From Desmodus rotundus (taxonomy: Eukaryota; Chordata; Mammalia; Chiroptera; Phyllostomidae): 64,000 bases of DNA. Every line of letters starts with the position of its first letter. The stretch's first letter is position 1. The notes beneath the pieces are model-generated. The model saw nothing but the letters and a program-made list of their open reading frames with translations, made no database searches and was not told the DNA's origin. A program made the position numbers and the translations under genes. Where the stretch lies: contig NC_071391.1 of assembly GCF_022682495.2 (NCBI RefSeq), positions 16,715,680 through 16,779,679 of the forward strand, given 5' to 3'. Of the stretch, positions 10,980 through 22,765 are shown piece after piece.

Positions 10980-11530
10980 TTGTGGTCACGAATACAAAAT
11001 AACATTCATAATGCTACTTATAAGAAATAATGGAAAGCATCCTTAAGGCCTAAAGAGAGAATACTGGTGAGTTAAGCTAACCAATCACTCAATAGAATAT
11101 TACATAGCTATTTAAACTTGTGTTTTATGGGACTACACTACTACATATGAATTTATTCTCTTGCTGATAAGTGTGAAAGGAATGAAGTAATAGTATATAC
11201 ATAATATATTTTCAACTACATGAAATAACAAAAAGATAAAAGGAAAATCAATATGGCACAGACAATGTAGCGTAGAACAAAATATACTAAACTATTAACC
11301 CCCTCACTTATCATTAATTCATCATTTTATTCATTTCTCCACTCATTTATACGTTTATATTTATAAAGGGACGTTATTCAATGGCAAATAGATACTGAGA
11401 ATATTATAAAGGGAATAAGACAAACTTTGCAACTATCGAGCACACTGTTAGCTGATTCTGACTGTGGATTATAGGTGAGGTTTTAATACTCTTTCCTCCG
11501 AGTTTGCTATCCTTTTTATAAAACAAGCAA
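10980..11530 (+). mobile_element. Old L1 3' fragment, sense, strongly decayed
   Basis: AATAGAATATTACATAGCTATTTAAA and later TACTCTTTCCTCCGAGTTTGCTATCC follow the order of sense 3' UTRs of ancient L1 families. Boundaries are poor. Confidence 0.45.
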
Positions 11531-13484
11531 GTTCATCTTCTAATGGACATCACCAAGGTAAACACAAAAAGAGAATTATTAGCTCTCTGTTGTGGGTCTC
11601 CCTGAACCTGGACTGTGAGCGTGGCTGAATGATGCTCTGAGGTGGCAGCTGAGTCCCACCAGCATTGGAAGGGACAATAAATTTTGTTGTTGAAATCCCG
11701 AAGGGATCTCCATGGCAGCACCTGATAACCTAACCTAAAATGGGTCCCAGGTGATTGTAAATCTATAGCTTAGCTCTTGTGGAAAACATTCTAGAAACTC
11801 TAAAATTCCAAAGTGGTATTAGCTATTTAGCCACACAAATCACTCTGACTGACGGACACATATTTTGTCTCAATGATATCAAATCTTTAAAAAAAAAAAA
11901 GTCTCAGTCAGCATCCAAATAAGTTTCACCAGTTTGCTCTTCTGACCCCACATGTTTTCTACCATTTAGTGAATGACATTCACCAGTTCTTTGATCACAT
12001 CATCATCCTTTGTGTCAGCCCCGCTCTCTCTCCATTGTAATCACTTACCAGGGAGGTCCAGGGAGGTCCAGGCAGCTGCTAACTTGAATAGCTGCCCTTT
12101 AACCTTTCCCAAGAACACCCCCCGCCAAGGACCACCTAATCCCTCCTACAGAAAATCCATGGCCTTTCCCCTGTTTACCAGAGAGGTTTGAAAATTGTCT
12201 TTCTCCGTTTCGTAGGCCAAAGTGACAGATACTACAGAGCATCATTAGGCTCTCCCAATGCCTCCCTGCTGGCCCCCTCCTTTCTTCATGCCTGGGAATC
12301 TCCCATTTCTTCCCTCTTAGCCCCATGTTTCCAAAGTTCAAAACCCCATAGTTTTCTAGACACTATGATTCTCAAGTTACAGCCTGAAGTCCCAAATCAT
12401 AACACCCATACCTCAGAAATTATGGGATGGGGGTGGGGGTCCTATCTTCATCCAGGAGTTCTCTATGCGTTCCTTCTCCCTTGTTCTGGAACCTCTTGCC
12501 TGCTTGAATTTCCGTCTCGGTGTACTCTTCTGAAGTTTATGTTGCAGGGATTAAGCCAGCTGCTGCTATTCAGCTTAAATCCAATAAATGTTTAAAAAGC
12601 CTTAGGTTTCTATTCCTTTCCACTAGGAATTGCCTTTTGCTCCACATTCGGCAATATGGCTGGGAGGTAGGACTTCTTGTTTCCCACTGAGTTCGCTTTG
12701 AGTCGGGTGAAATAATGGCAATACCCCATGAGCAGGGCTCTCCCAGGAGGCTGTGAGTGGCGCCACATGGTAACAATGCTCCGTCAAAGAGATGAAGCCT
12801 CTTGGAGGGATCCAGACCCAGTGTACCCCTTCCTCCTGTGGATGCACCTGGGCCACGTTAAAAGGTCCCAAACCTTCACTGTTCTTGCTGAGGGTCAGCA
12901 GTTTTTCTTGGATAAATGCTCCTCAGATTATGGACATCTTTTGGTTAATTTCTAGAGTTCTGAAAAAGTTTATTTGGACAATTGTGTCAGTATTTTTGTT
13001 GCTTCTGTAGAGGAACAGGTAGATCTACAGAGGTTCTCACTCTCCCACTCTCAAGGCACCTACCCCCCAGTAAATAAGCTTTCAGATTCCTGACAAGAAA
13101 CGAAGACACCTGAGCTGGACCCTGGAACCTGCTCCAGCACACGTATGAGTGACCAAGCAGATTCGTGGGTTGTATACGTGTTTATTTATACTGAATTGTT
13201 TTAAGTTCTCGCAAAGCCTTGTCTTTTAGAGACATTTGATTCCAGACAGCTATATGTGCATAATTGATTACTTTGCCATTTTGCCATGAACTGCCAACAC
13301 TCTTTTTACTGTCAGCACCCACCTTATTAGCTCCTGTCAGTCTAGCCCATCACAGAACCAACTGTGGATTCCCATTGTTAAGGTTCTGTTCTTTTGACTC
13401 TGCTTCTAGGATCAAATGAGTATCTAGCAGAGAAGTAGAGACAATGTAAGTGTTAAAAAAACTTTTTTTCTTTAGTTTGTTGTC
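11531..13484. other. No gene seen; long unassigned stretch
   Basis: No repeat family was recognised. The longest open frame (12188-12595, 135 codons) shows no family motif and has no credible splice context. A 10-bp tandem duplication is listed separately. Confidence 0.35.
12051..12072. repeat. Tandem duplication of a 10-bp unit
   Basis: GGGAGGTCCA is present twice in direct succession (12051-12060, 12061-12070) followed by GG. Replication slippage is the simple explanation. Confidence 0.9.
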
Positions 13485-13625
13485 TATCTTCCCAATAGAA
13501 ATATAAGTTCCTCAGAGCAAATAATGTCATCAATTTTATTTATTATTGCATCCCCGGTATTTTAAACAACACATGACACTTAATGAGGACATTGTAAATA
13601 TGTTACACAAAATAAATAAAATATG
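13485..13625 (+). repeat. L2 LINE 3' tail, sense
   Basis: ATAGAAATATAAGTTCCTCAGAG...TTATTATTGCATCCCCGGTAT resembles the sense L2 3' end (TAGAATGTAAGCTCCATGAGGGCAG...TGTATCCCCAGTG). Confidence 0.4.
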
Positions 13626-14389
13626 ACTTAACCATGGCAAGAAAATAAAACCTTTAATATAATTTTCGAACACTAGTTATTAATGAAAAAGCTACAGCTG
13701 ACCATGTAGTTGATTTCCTACAAATCTCTTAATAAATACATATCGAGGTAATGAACGAATAGTGAATGTATGTTTTCACTGCTTTGTGAACTTTTTAAAT
13801 TGAGGTTCTGACTGCACGCTTGGTACAAATAGCGAAGTATGCTCTCGCAACAGAGTGGCAGCAGCGTGAATTCGGGGGTGGGTGGTGGTCTGGAAATGTT
13901 AGAAACCAAACGGTTCCTGGACGGATGGCGCTGGAGGGCAAGTGCTGTTCCCTCCATCCAGAAGAGAGGTGACGTGGGGCAAAAACTCAAACCTCACTCC
14001 ACCCACCCCCATGTATCAGATTTTGCAGAATCTAGATGAATGGAAGACTGGTTCTGATATTATGCCCACAGAGCTACCTAACCGGGGTACATTGGGTCAT
14101 GTACTTCCATTCAAATATGCTCTCCTGGAGGTTGTTAGGGGTGATGTCCTGTTGAGTTTTATTATAGGCTGAATTGAGCATAGAGGCATTTTCCAATAGA
14201 CATTTACCAGATAATTACTGCCCCTGTATGGTACACTGCTCACTTCTCCCAAAGTCAGGGAAGATCTGTCCACCTGCACAGCAGCGCCCCTTCACAGAGC
14301 CTTGTGTTCTGGCTCCAGTATCTCGAGACTTTCTCAGCCTCAGCCACACATTGCGATGCTGGGAGTGAGGCCTGTTCCCCTCCGGCATC
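13626..14389. other. No gene seen; unassigned
   Basis: Unique-looking DNA. The small open frames at 13718-14368 overlap each other on both strands and match nothing known. Confidence 0.4.
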
Positions 14390-14600
14390 GCGTCAATTCC
14401 ACTTGATGCATCACTCCAGGGCTAACCCATCTTGCTTGGACTTTAATTAAATAACCTTCAAGGATGAAGTACCACAGGGGGCAAGGTCGCAGGGATAGCT
14501 GCAATTATTTCCTGCAGCTATTGATTTTGCACTAATGATCTTAAATGATGCATGGCTCTGGATCTAGCAATCTTACTCAGAGTGGCAGGTGGGGACTTAT
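14390..14600. other. Candidate conserved non-coding element
   Basis: A compact, repeat-free block contains the palindrome TGATGCATCA (14404-14413), homeodomain-type cores TTTAATTAA (about 14442-14450), CAATTATTT (14502-14510) and CTAATGAT (14532-14539), and a second GATGCAT near 14548. This density of homeodomain/POU-like words is typical of developmental enhancers. Conservation cannot be tested here. Confidence 0.25.
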
Positions 14601-14714
14601 GCTTTGGTTCCCACAAGGGACTAGCCCAATTTGAATAGATTTAAACTTGTTGATGCTGTTTTCTAAGTGTGAAGGAGGATCAAAATCTGGAATCTGGAGG
14701 TTATATGAATGTGA

Positions 14715-14885
14715 GAGAGGGTATAATATCAAGATGAGAGGCTTTGTAGCCAGAAAGAACTGAGTTCAAAGTACTGTTTTCCCATAATATCTTGTGGACC
14801 TTCAGCAAGGAGTTCAATGGCTCTGAGTTCTGATTTTCTCATCTGTAAAATAGAAATAACAGTGTGTATTCCATATTTTTCTTAA
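14715..14885 (+). repeat. MIR SINE fragment
   Basis: GTTCAAAGTACTG...GACCTTCAGCAAGG...TCTGATTTTCTCATCTGTAAAATAG is the sense MIR core order. Confidence 0.55.
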
Positions 14886-15514
14886 GCATAGGAGATGGCA
14901 ATTTTAACTCATTAACCATTATGCTTCAATAATTGGTGCTTCCTTTTCTGCTTTTATTTAAGGCATTAGACACATATTTCCCTCTTAGGGGTATTTACCT
15001 TTTAATTCTTGAGGCACTACAAGCCCTTAAGTACCGAATAAATATATCTTAAGTTGAGGGAAAGCAAAGTTTTGCCACCCTACAACACGACTTTTTGATA
15101 TTATTTTAAGCTGGCTACTTTTAACACATGAAAAACTCAAGAAGAGCCTTTGCCTCCTGATATGGTCACTGGCCTGCAGTGTCCACGGCGTTGTGGCTGA
15201 GACCAGACAAATTCACACGGACTACCGAGTCCTGTGGAGGAAAAGGGATGGCATGGCCACTCTCTCAAGAGAAGAGTGCCCTGACCTTGCCTTCACAGGC
15301 TTTTATTGCTTTTCTGGGCACATTACATTGAGGATGGTCCTCAGTTACTATGCACAAGTTCGCTTTAGGTGGTTACCTTTCACAGAAAACAAAGGAGAGG
15401 GTGTTGCTAATTACATCAAAAAGGAAGGATATTTGCAAATGCAAAGGGAAAAGTGGTTGAAGTTGTTACTCCTGTCTTTGGAAGGTTTAGCATAGATTTT
15501 AGGAAGTTATTTTA
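14886..15514. other. No gene seen; unassigned
   Basis: Contains a 100-codon open frame (15193-15495) with no recognisable domain and no repeat match. It is probably chance. Confidence 0.35.
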
Positions 15515-15668
15515 AAGTTACTGGGGGGGATGGTGGGGGTGGGGGAGGGAGGTGGGTTCAGCTGGGGTGGTGGGGAGGGAAGGGGAGAAAAGGCATACAA
15601 CTGTAATTGAATAACAATAAAAATTGGGGGAAAAATGATTTAAAAACAAAACAAACAAACAAAAAAAG
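15515..15668 (+). mobile_element. Young bat L1 3' end, sense
   Basis: A G-rich 3' UTR (GGTGGGGAGGGAAGGGGAG) leads to GCATACAACTGTAATTGAATAACAATAAAAATTGGGGG and an A-rich tail with (AAAC)n. The same terminus appears antisense at 39.5 kb. It is a severely 5'-truncated insertion. Confidence 0.8.
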
Positions 15669-15689
15669 ATACGCAGTAAATGTTTGCTG

Positions 15690-16255
15690 CCTCAATTCAG
15701 GGTGAGGGAGTTTTAGCAAAAGCAAGTCCTAGGTACAATGCAGGCCTGATTCCCCACGGGAGAACCTATCTGTGGGTGTGGGTCCTGTGTGCTGGACCTT
15801 ACTTTCCACTGGCCTTTCCGAGTGGGACCTGGGCCCACGCCATGCAGAACGGTCTCCTATAGCCTCCCCCTGACCAGTCTAGAGAAATTCAGATAGAAAA
15901 AACAGCTTAAAGGAAGGGAGCCATCAGTTTAGCATAATGTAAACTAAATGTGGCAGAGAGGGAGGATCCTAGCAAAGCCTGTTTGTTGGACTCCCTCTAT
16001 TCCCCACTGTTCCGGGGTGTCTGGCAAAAAGTTGTTAACCTTATTTGCTCTTTCTCATCTACCTGTGAATTACCTACCTTTCCTTTGAGTTCCCAGACCC
16101 CTGCCTCTTCCTCCTTAGCTCCAGAATGGCACATAAACCTCAACTGCCCAATTGTCCTTGGGTCTCATAATCTTTATTGCATAAGCAAAATTTATCTTTT
16201 TGGTTTTTTTCCATCTGGCAGTGATGTTGTTTTTTGGCACCCTTCTTAGAGTTTT
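15690..16255 (+). mobile_element. Probable gammaretrovirus-like solo LTR
   Basis: GTAAACTAAATGTGGCAGAGAG, CAAAGCCTGTTTGTTGGACTCC, GGGTGTCTGGCAAA and CAGAATGGCACATAAACCTCAAC followed by CTCATAATCTTTATTGCATAAGCAAA follow a layout I associate with class I ERV LTRs. No paired LTR, internal region or duplication was fixed. Confidence 0.45.
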
Positions 16256-16609
16256 TATTTTCTTTTGCCAAAAAACAAGCCCTAGCATGCAGACTTCTTT
16301 TCATTTAGGAGGATATTACTTGCAATCACTTTAGGGAGCTGGTAGGACACAAACAACAGAGTTGACGCAGTTATGGCTCAAGATACCTGACTAGATTTTT
16401 ACGGTCTCCGAATCTGATCCATGATGCCTGGTTCCATTTGTAAGATGGTAATGGGAATTTTGTGGTTGTTGTTTTCTTGCTGGGGTTACTTGTTTTTGAT
16501 AGGGAGCAAGCATCTAACATCATCCTCTTTTGCTCTGATCAATAACTTAATAAAAGCACACTCCTGTACTTCGTTCCAACAGATTTCTGTCAACTATTAA
16601 TTCTTCCAG
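16256..16609. other. No gene seen; unassigned
   Basis: No repeat or exon recognised. Confidence 0.4.
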
Positions 16610-16780
16610 CCGTTGTCCTGAATGCTTTATATATGCCAGGTAGTGTTGTAGGGACCATGGTAGGAATTAAGCAGGTTCCACTTGTGCCCTGTGCCCTCAG
16701 TGAGCCAGTAAGTCCGGTGGGGAAGAGACAGATTAATAGGAAATGTTCGGGTGGTTGGTGACATGGGCTGTGAAAGAATC
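16610..16780 (-). repeat. L2 LINE fragment, antisense
   Basis: CTGAATGCTTTATATATGCCAGGTAGTGTTGTAGG...CCTGTGCCCTCAGTGAGCC...GGGGAAGAGACAGATTAATAGG follows the antisense L2 3' pattern. Confidence 0.5.
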
Positions 16781-17849
16781 ACAGAGAGAAGAAAGTGCAG
16801 AGAGTAAAGGTTTTATTTTTACTTTCCCAAGGGAGGGAAAGGGCTCGTTCGGAGGAATGCACCAGCACCAGCCCTGAGGGGTTGGGGCTGTGAGCTTTTA
16901 TTAGGTGACGGGGGTGGTTGTAGAGCAGGATGTTTCAGCTGGTCTTGTGTGGGCCACAGTGTGTTTCGATGTCATCTTTGGGTGCTGGGTGCAGTAGTTG
17001 GCTGTGGCCTGGGGTGTCCTGTTTCCTGAGTTCCCCAGTCTCTGTGCCTTCAGGGCGCTTCCAGTAATTTTCTAGTCCTGAGGATAAAGGCTTATAAAAA
17101 AAATCAGGGTCAGTCATGCTTGATGGGGTCCAGCCAGCTCTGGGAAAGAGGGCCTGAAAACGTGACTTTTGAATGTGGACTGGAGAAGAACCACCTAAAC
17201 CAGGATGGGATGGAGATGGGGGAGGTCAGGGAAAGCTTTCTTGAGAATTTGGTGCCTTTTTTTTTTAAGTAAAGGACCCTATAACTTTGAGGACAAGAAT
17301 AGAAGACGTTCTGTGAACTTGGTATTTGATAGCCACCCTTTGCCAAAACACTGGAAAACCAGCTCAGGTAAGATGTGTTTTCCTTTTGAAATCTCTTTAG
17401 ACCAAAATTACCCTTTCAAATTTAAGGTTGGATTATGGGTCCCTGCATAATGCAAAGGGTACCCCAAAGACATACCTGTACTCCCCAAATTTCACTAAAT
17501 CATTGATTGCCCCTCCAGCATCAGAATGCTCTGGAAGGGATGGGAGGTTAAATTATTTCATAATTATTAGTCAATTTTCCTGGGGCGGGGGAGGGGCGAG
17601 GTGAAAAAAGGCTTTGATTTCTACTTTCAAATCTGTTCAAATCTTAGATCACTAAGGGGAAACAGGAGTGGGCTTCTTACTCAAGTCCTCGCCCCGGGCC
17701 ACTGTAGGGCAAGTTGAAGATCCAAATGTCCCTGATAGGACGAAAACTTATCGGTGCCAGCTCTAGAAAGCAAAACGATGGAAAAATTATTTTTTCAAGC
17801 AGTGGAGGGACTCAAAATACACAGTGTTCTGCACAGTTATTATACAATA
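16781..17849. other. No gene seen; possible antisense LTR fragment at 16800-17130
   Basis: AAAGGTTTTATTTTTACTTTCC and CTTTTATTAGGTGACGGGGG look like an LTR polyadenylation region read in antisense. No ends were found. The rest, including TTTCATAATTATTAGTCAATTTTCC at about 17556-17580, is unassigned. Confidence 0.25.
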
Positions 17850-18090
17850 TAAAACAATAACTAATATTTTGTACGCTGGTTTGCAATGTATGCAGAACTT
17901 TCACCTAAGTGACCATGTGCTAGTCACAGCTAACCTAGGAGCAAGCGTTTGCTGCGCCATTTCCAGACAAGGACACTGGAGTTTGTAGAAAATAATCAAG
18001 GAGCTCAATGCCACATGACGACTTTGTGGTTCGCATCCTGAATCTTGAACCCAGGTCCCTTTAAGTCCGTATTTCTCCACAGCCACTTAT
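17850..18090 (-). repeat. MIR SINE fragment, antisense
   Basis: GCCATTTCCAGACAAGGACACTGGAG...ATGCCACATGACGAC...TTGAACCCAGGTCCCTTTAAGTCCG follows the antisense MIR order. Confidence 0.5.
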
Positions 18091-19109
18091 CCCTTTGGAG
18101 TAATCCATAAAAGAGCTCAACCCTAATGAAGATTTGATTACATGATTTTAATTTATCCCTGAAAGATACTCAAATACATTTTGGAAGATGAATGATTCTC
18201 TTTTTCTCAGGATTTCCATTGTGCACACATGGTCGCTGAGCTCATCTTCAGTATTTCTAAACAGCCCTTTGGAAGGCATAAGCTGTTTTCCTCTGTTACT
18301 TTAGCATATCTTGTCCCGGCACCAAGGCTCCTGCGCAGTTTGTGTATGTACATGTGGACACCGATGCTATTGTCTGGGCAGCAATAGGATTCTCAATGAG
18401 AGAGGAAATTAAAAAGCAACAGGTGATGAAAACAGAACGATTACATCTTCTCTGGGCATAAACACCAGCAACACTTGATAATCTTGCAAGACATTTAGTT
18501 CTGTCCAATAAATATTTGTGTCTGCTCAATGGAACCATTTTTCATTATTTCTGAAGTAGTCATGACCAGATTTTGCATGTAAGTAAATTTAATGCTTGTT
18601 AAGAAAATGAATTCAAACGCTCTGGGAGGGTTACACAAAACTCTCCTGACTGACTTTGTTTAGGCTTTTCTTAAAGCTATAGGACACTCTTTTGCCACTA
18701 TCCTTTGAAAATATGGCCACTGCAATTCTTGAATCTGCCCGTTTCTTCCCTAAAGGAAATAACCACCTGGCTTCATGCAAAGGAGCCTTTAGACCCAGAT
18801 TATGACTTGGTGTATTTATTTAAACACTGCAGAAACCACACTTATGGGAAGTCACCAGACTAATACCCGCACTCTCTAGTTCTCAAAAACAGTTCAGGTT
18901 CCGATGAAGCAACCTCCCTAGACTGGCAGGGAGTCTGGTCTCAGCACCAAACGTTGTCATAAAATTCAGATTTTTTTTTTCGTGCATGTCTTCTTATATC
19001 ATATTTCTCCAATGGTTGTAATGAAGTCACATCTGTCTTTCTGTGGTGGAAGTTCACGAAACAGAAGCTCGCTGTAAGAGACCTACTGTGTTCCAAGTTC
19101 TTTCTGCAT
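18091..19109. other. No gene seen; unassigned
   Basis: Repeat-poor, AT-rich sequence. No exon or RNA gene is supported. Confidence 0.4.
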
Positions 19110-19265
19110 CCCATTTCATTTACTAGTCATAGCAATGTTGAAATGGAAGTTTAATTACTCCCATTTTAGAGATAAGGACACTGACATTCAGAGAGATTAG
19201 GTTATGTGACGAATGTCACCCAGCTAGAAATGGGGTTGGATTTGAGACTTCAGTCTTTCGGATAC
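19110..19265 (-). repeat. MIR SINE fragment, antisense
   Basis: TACTCCCATTTTAGAGATAAGGACACTGACATTCAGAGAGATTAGG...CACCCAGCTAGAAATGGGG is a clear antisense MIR core. Confidence 0.6.
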
Positions 19266-19602
19266 TTAAATCCTTGGCTCTTCCTAAAGTAGGAAGCAAA
19301 TGTATAAAACCTGTGCTTGTGTTGGGCCTTATTCGGTGAATCATTCTGGCACATGTGTAATTCAGTGCAGTTAAGATGGGTAAGATTTGTGTGCTTATAT
19401 CAGTTATGGTGTTAAACATAATCAGTTTAACTGGAATTGATTAGTTCGTTTAAGCAGCCAGGGAATTCAAGCCTTTTTCAGTAGAGAAAAAGAAAGAGGG
19501 GCATGAAAATCATTGATATGTGTAACTACAGTGTCAGTGTATTTCACTTATGTTTATTTTGAAAGACTTTCTGGACTTCCCTCTAAACTTAGAATAAAAT
19601 CT
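19266..19602. other. No gene seen; unassigned
   Basis: No recognised feature up to the VES insertion. Confidence 0.4.
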
Positions 19603-19809
19603 GCCCTGGCTGGTGTGGCTGAGTGGATTGAGTGCCAGCCTGCGAACCAAAGGGTCGACAGTTTGATTCCCAGTCAGGGCACATGCCTGTGTTGTGGGTC
19701 AGGTCCCCAAAAGGGGCCATGTGAGAGGCAACCACACATTGATGTTTCTCCCCCTCTCTTTGTCTCCCTTCCCCTCTCTAAAAATAAATAAATAAAATCT
19801 TTAAAAAAA
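19603..19809 (+). mobile_element. VES-type bat SINE with 13-bp target-site duplication
   Basis: GCCCTGGCTGG head, A box TGGCTGAGTGG (19616-19626), B-box-like GTTTGATTCC, CT-rich block, AAATAAATAAAATCTTT and a short A-tail. The duplication AGAATAAAATCTG is exact at 19591-19603 and 19810-19822; the base at 19603 is shared with the element start. Young insertion. Confidence 0.93.
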
Positions 19810-19974
19810 AGAATAAAATCTGAACTTCTTACTGATGCCCAGAAGATACCATGAGGCTTGGCTTCTGTACTCAGTTTCATTCTTGCTGCCTCATACTATC
19901 CTTCCTTGTACCCCAAGCTCACAGGCTGCTGGGCGTTTCTAGAAACATATGAGTAAGGAGCCTTCTTGACTGTC

Positions 19975-20052
19975 TGTATTTCTTCCTTTCTTCTTTGCAT
20001 CTTCTGTTTTCCTCCCTCTTTCCCTCCCTCCCTCCTTCCCTTTTCCTTCCTC
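19975..20052. repeat. Pyrimidine-rich (CCTT/CCCT)n low-complexity tract
   Basis: Imperfect repeats of CTTCC, CTTTC and CCCTCC units on the plus strand. Confidence 0.8.
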
Positions 20053-20230
20053 ATCTACTTCAACAAATAAATACTTACTAAGAAATTTGTGTCTTATATA
20101 GAAATGCTAAAGATTGCAGCATGGACACAATGACAAATAGTGTGCTCATATATCTCACAATGCAGTGCAAAGAACAAGAATAGTTTTAGTATGTTTAGGA
20201 AACATCAAGAGGTCAGAGTTAGGAGCAAAG

Positions 20231-20238
20231 TGTGTGTG

Positions 20239-20292
<54 letters not shown>

Positions 20293-20323
20293 GAGAGGGA
20301 GAGGGGGAGAGAGAGAGAGAGAG
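20231..20323. repeat. Compound (TG)n-(AG)n microsatellite
   Basis: Alternating TG (20231-20250) passes straight into AG repeats with GG interruptions to 20323. Open frames rich in Arg-Glu that cross it are artefacts of the repeat. Confidence 0.95.
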
Positions 20324-20339
20324 GAAATGAAGTATCAAG

Positions 20340-20830
20340 GGAGCAAGGGGCCACCAGTGGTAAGGATTTTGAATTTTATTTTAAGTGACATGACATAGGG
20401 ACTCAATGGATATTTTGAGCAGAAAGTGGACGTAAACTCTCTGGCTGTTGTGCAGGGAATAAAATGTAGGAATGTAAGAGCGGGTGCAAAAAGGCCAAAT
20501 AAGACATTTACTGTTGTCCAGGCGGGAGGAGATAGTAGTGTGGTTTGATAGAGATGAAGGTGATGAGAAGTACTTCAATTTAGGAAATATTTTGAAGGTA
20601 GAACCGACAAGAAATTTCTTTGTTCTACCTTAAAAAATGATTCAAAGTGTTGGTACAGCAAGTGGGTGAACTGTAGAACTGTTTACCAGTACTGGAGAAG
20701 AAAAATACATGAGGAAGGGAATCAAGAATTTTTTTAAGTTGAAATTTTTATTAGATATCCAATTGCTAATGTCAGTATGCCATCTGAAGTTCAGGAGGGA
20801 ATTGAGGGCTTCATTTATACATAGGAGTTG
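20340..20830 (-). repeat. L2 LINE fragment, antisense
   Basis: TTTTGAGCAGAAAGTGGACG, TTACTGTTGTCCAGGCGGGAGGAGATAGTAGTG, GATGAAGGTGATGAGAAGTA and GGAAATATTTTGAAGGTAGAACCGACAAGAAATTT form the long antisense L2 order in sequence. Confidence 0.65.
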
Positions 20831-20859
20831 TCATAATAGATTTGAATTCCCGTCTTGAG

Positions 20860-21290
20860 GTCTTTTGCTCTGCCTAAAATGCTCCTATTCTGGATCTTGT
20901 CTATTTGACTTTTTTTATAAACCTTCAGGTCCTAGCTTAAATGCTACCTGTTAGTGAGGTCTTCCCTGACTACACCATCTAATGTGGCCACCTCTCTCTC
21001 GCACATAACCCTGTTTAGGTTTGTCTGTCTGTCTATCTGTCTATCATATTAATATGTTGTTGCAGCTCAATTATTATTGATTTCTTTTCAAAGAACCTAC
21101 CGCACTTTCACTCCAAACCTACCACAACTTTTGATTGTTTTCATAATTTGCCTCTTGGTTTCTTATCTCTCCTCTCACTGTGATATAAGTTCTATAAAGT
21201 CACAGACCATGTCTGTCTTGCCTATTGGTGCATCCCCAGTGCCTGTATTAGTGGGTAAAATGCATGTGCAACAAACAAACATTTCTCATG
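20860..21290 (+). repeat. L2 LINE 3' fragment, sense
   Basis: CTTTTGCTCTGCCTAAAATGCTC, TTCAGGTCCTAGCTTAAATGCTACC, GTGAGGTCTTCCCTGACTACACC, TAAGTTCTATAAAGTCACAGACCATGTCTGTC and GCATCCCCAGTGCC is the sense L2 3' end. A (TCTG/TCTA)n microsatellite lies inside at 21021-21046. It directly follows an antisense L2 piece. Confidence 0.65.
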
Positions 21291-21689
21291 CCAGTTGTGC
21301 TCACGTCCTGAGTCTATCCAGAAAGTCAAGTACTGCATGAGCGGCCGGAAACGTACCTGCTGCCAAGGTCAGGGGTGGCCCATTTACCCTAGGCTGGTGG
21401 TCTGGGGCAAGGACACCTTGGTGCAAATCCTCCCACTTCTCTTTAAAGCCAACCATAGCTACTCGTTTTCCTAGGCTTACTTCATGAACCTATAGTCTTG
21501 CCTGTGAGAGGGTTATATAAATACACAGTTACATATAATGTGGTAACACTAAAATGATAGCTTCTACTCAGTACTCTTTGAGGATGGAGGAGGGAACACA
21601 CTTACCTCTGAGCAGGGGTGTCCACAGTGCTTCATAAGACAAGCGATCCTTTGGCTGAGCCTAGGATGTTGAGAAGCAGTAAATTAATG
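21291..21689. other. No gene seen; unassigned
   Basis: No recognised feature. Confidence 0.4.
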
Positions 21690-21930
21690 TGGTATTATAC
21701 CATCCAAAGTGTGAGTTCTGTGCTGAAAAGATCTAAGTTCAAAGTCCAGATCTTCCTGTTATAATTTGTAGCCTCTTTCAGGATACTTGAATTTTTAAAG
21801 TCTCAGTTTTCTCATCTGTAACATAGGGGTAAATATATATACTGTTCAGGGATTGTATAAATATTAATATAACAGATATACAGGCTCTAACACTTTGTCT
21901 GGAGTACATGCTGTACATACAGTACCAATG
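21690..21930 (+). repeat. MIR SINE fragment
   Basis: GATCTAAGTTCAAAGTCCAGATCTTCC...CTCAGTTTTCTCATCTGTAACATAGG is a clear sense MIR core. Confidence 0.6.
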
Positions 21931-22379
21931 TGTTTATAATCAATAGAAAAATGTGATGAAAATGGAAGAAATCGCAAAGGTGCAGAGGGAGAGGAAATCA
22001 TACGATGTTTAGTAAGTGATCTGTGTTACTCATGTTTTATTTCTAGGTATAGAATTCTGAGAAAATATATTTAAGTTACTCTTTCATATGTCTTAATTAT
22101 TTAGAAAATACTAAGTCTCTTCAGAGAGAGAGATGATTTGTACTTCTGCTTAATACATGGAAGTTTTATCTAATTTACTTTGGACTGGAAATAATATAAC
22201 TTACTTCAAAGAGTTGTTTTATGGAGGTAGATGTTATATAAAAGTTGTGACATATGCTCAGCACATAGTACATGCTCACTGATGTAGTAACAATATAGCA
22301 GGAGTAGTAGTACTAGCACTGCATTGGAAATTTAATATCATTATTTGTACAGCAGGAAGTCTGTACAGATTCACTGTGG
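21931..22379. other. No gene seen; small MIR-like tail near 22250
   Basis: GCTCAGCACATAGTACATGCTCACTG (about 22258-22283) is the ending common to MIR/L2 tails. The remainder is AT-rich and unassigned. Confidence 0.35.
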
Positions 22380-22765
22380 CAGAGGCTTCCAGTGCTTACC
22401 CAAATTTTGCTCCTGTTTCTTCTGTGCTCCTGGAGTTGTAGTACACATGTCCAACCCCTTGCAATTCAGCAGGACAAAGTGCTAGTTTTGGCCAGTAAAC
22501 GATGCACAGGATCTATGTGTTTTACATTTACGCAAAAGTACAAAGAGCCAGCTGGTGACCCTTCAATTCTCTTTTCCTTTACTTTAGTGATTACTAAGTC
22601 CTTATTCTAGACAGAGTAAGTACACGATAATGGAATCTCCATCACCTTAGGTCTTGTGTGGAACATAACTGTGAGAAATGAATACATTCGTAATGTGATA
22701 AGCTAGTAAAAAATGTGGTGATGTTTGTCACTGCAGCATTATGTTATGCTGACTAATACACTTGT
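22380..22765 (+). repeat. Old LTR-like dispersed repeat
   Basis: TCCTGGAGTTGTAGTACACATGTCC, CCCCTTGCAATTCAGCAGG, GGTGACCCTTCAATTCTC and the end TGTTTGTCACTGCAGCATTATG...CTGACTAATACA follow a known mammal-wide repeat with a MaLR-style terminus. Family not resolved. Confidence 0.45.

Noticed and set aside
12188..12595. 135-codon open frame on the plus strand
   Set aside because: Composition is compatible with chance, no domain is recognisable, and no upstream start context or splice signals convince.
14060..14372. Small open frames near 14.1-14.4 kb as a possible short gene
   Set aside because: Frames on both strands overlap and none has recognisable motifs or a good start context.
20140..20398. 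Arg-Glu repeat protein
   Set aside because: It is the translation of the (AG)n microsatellite.
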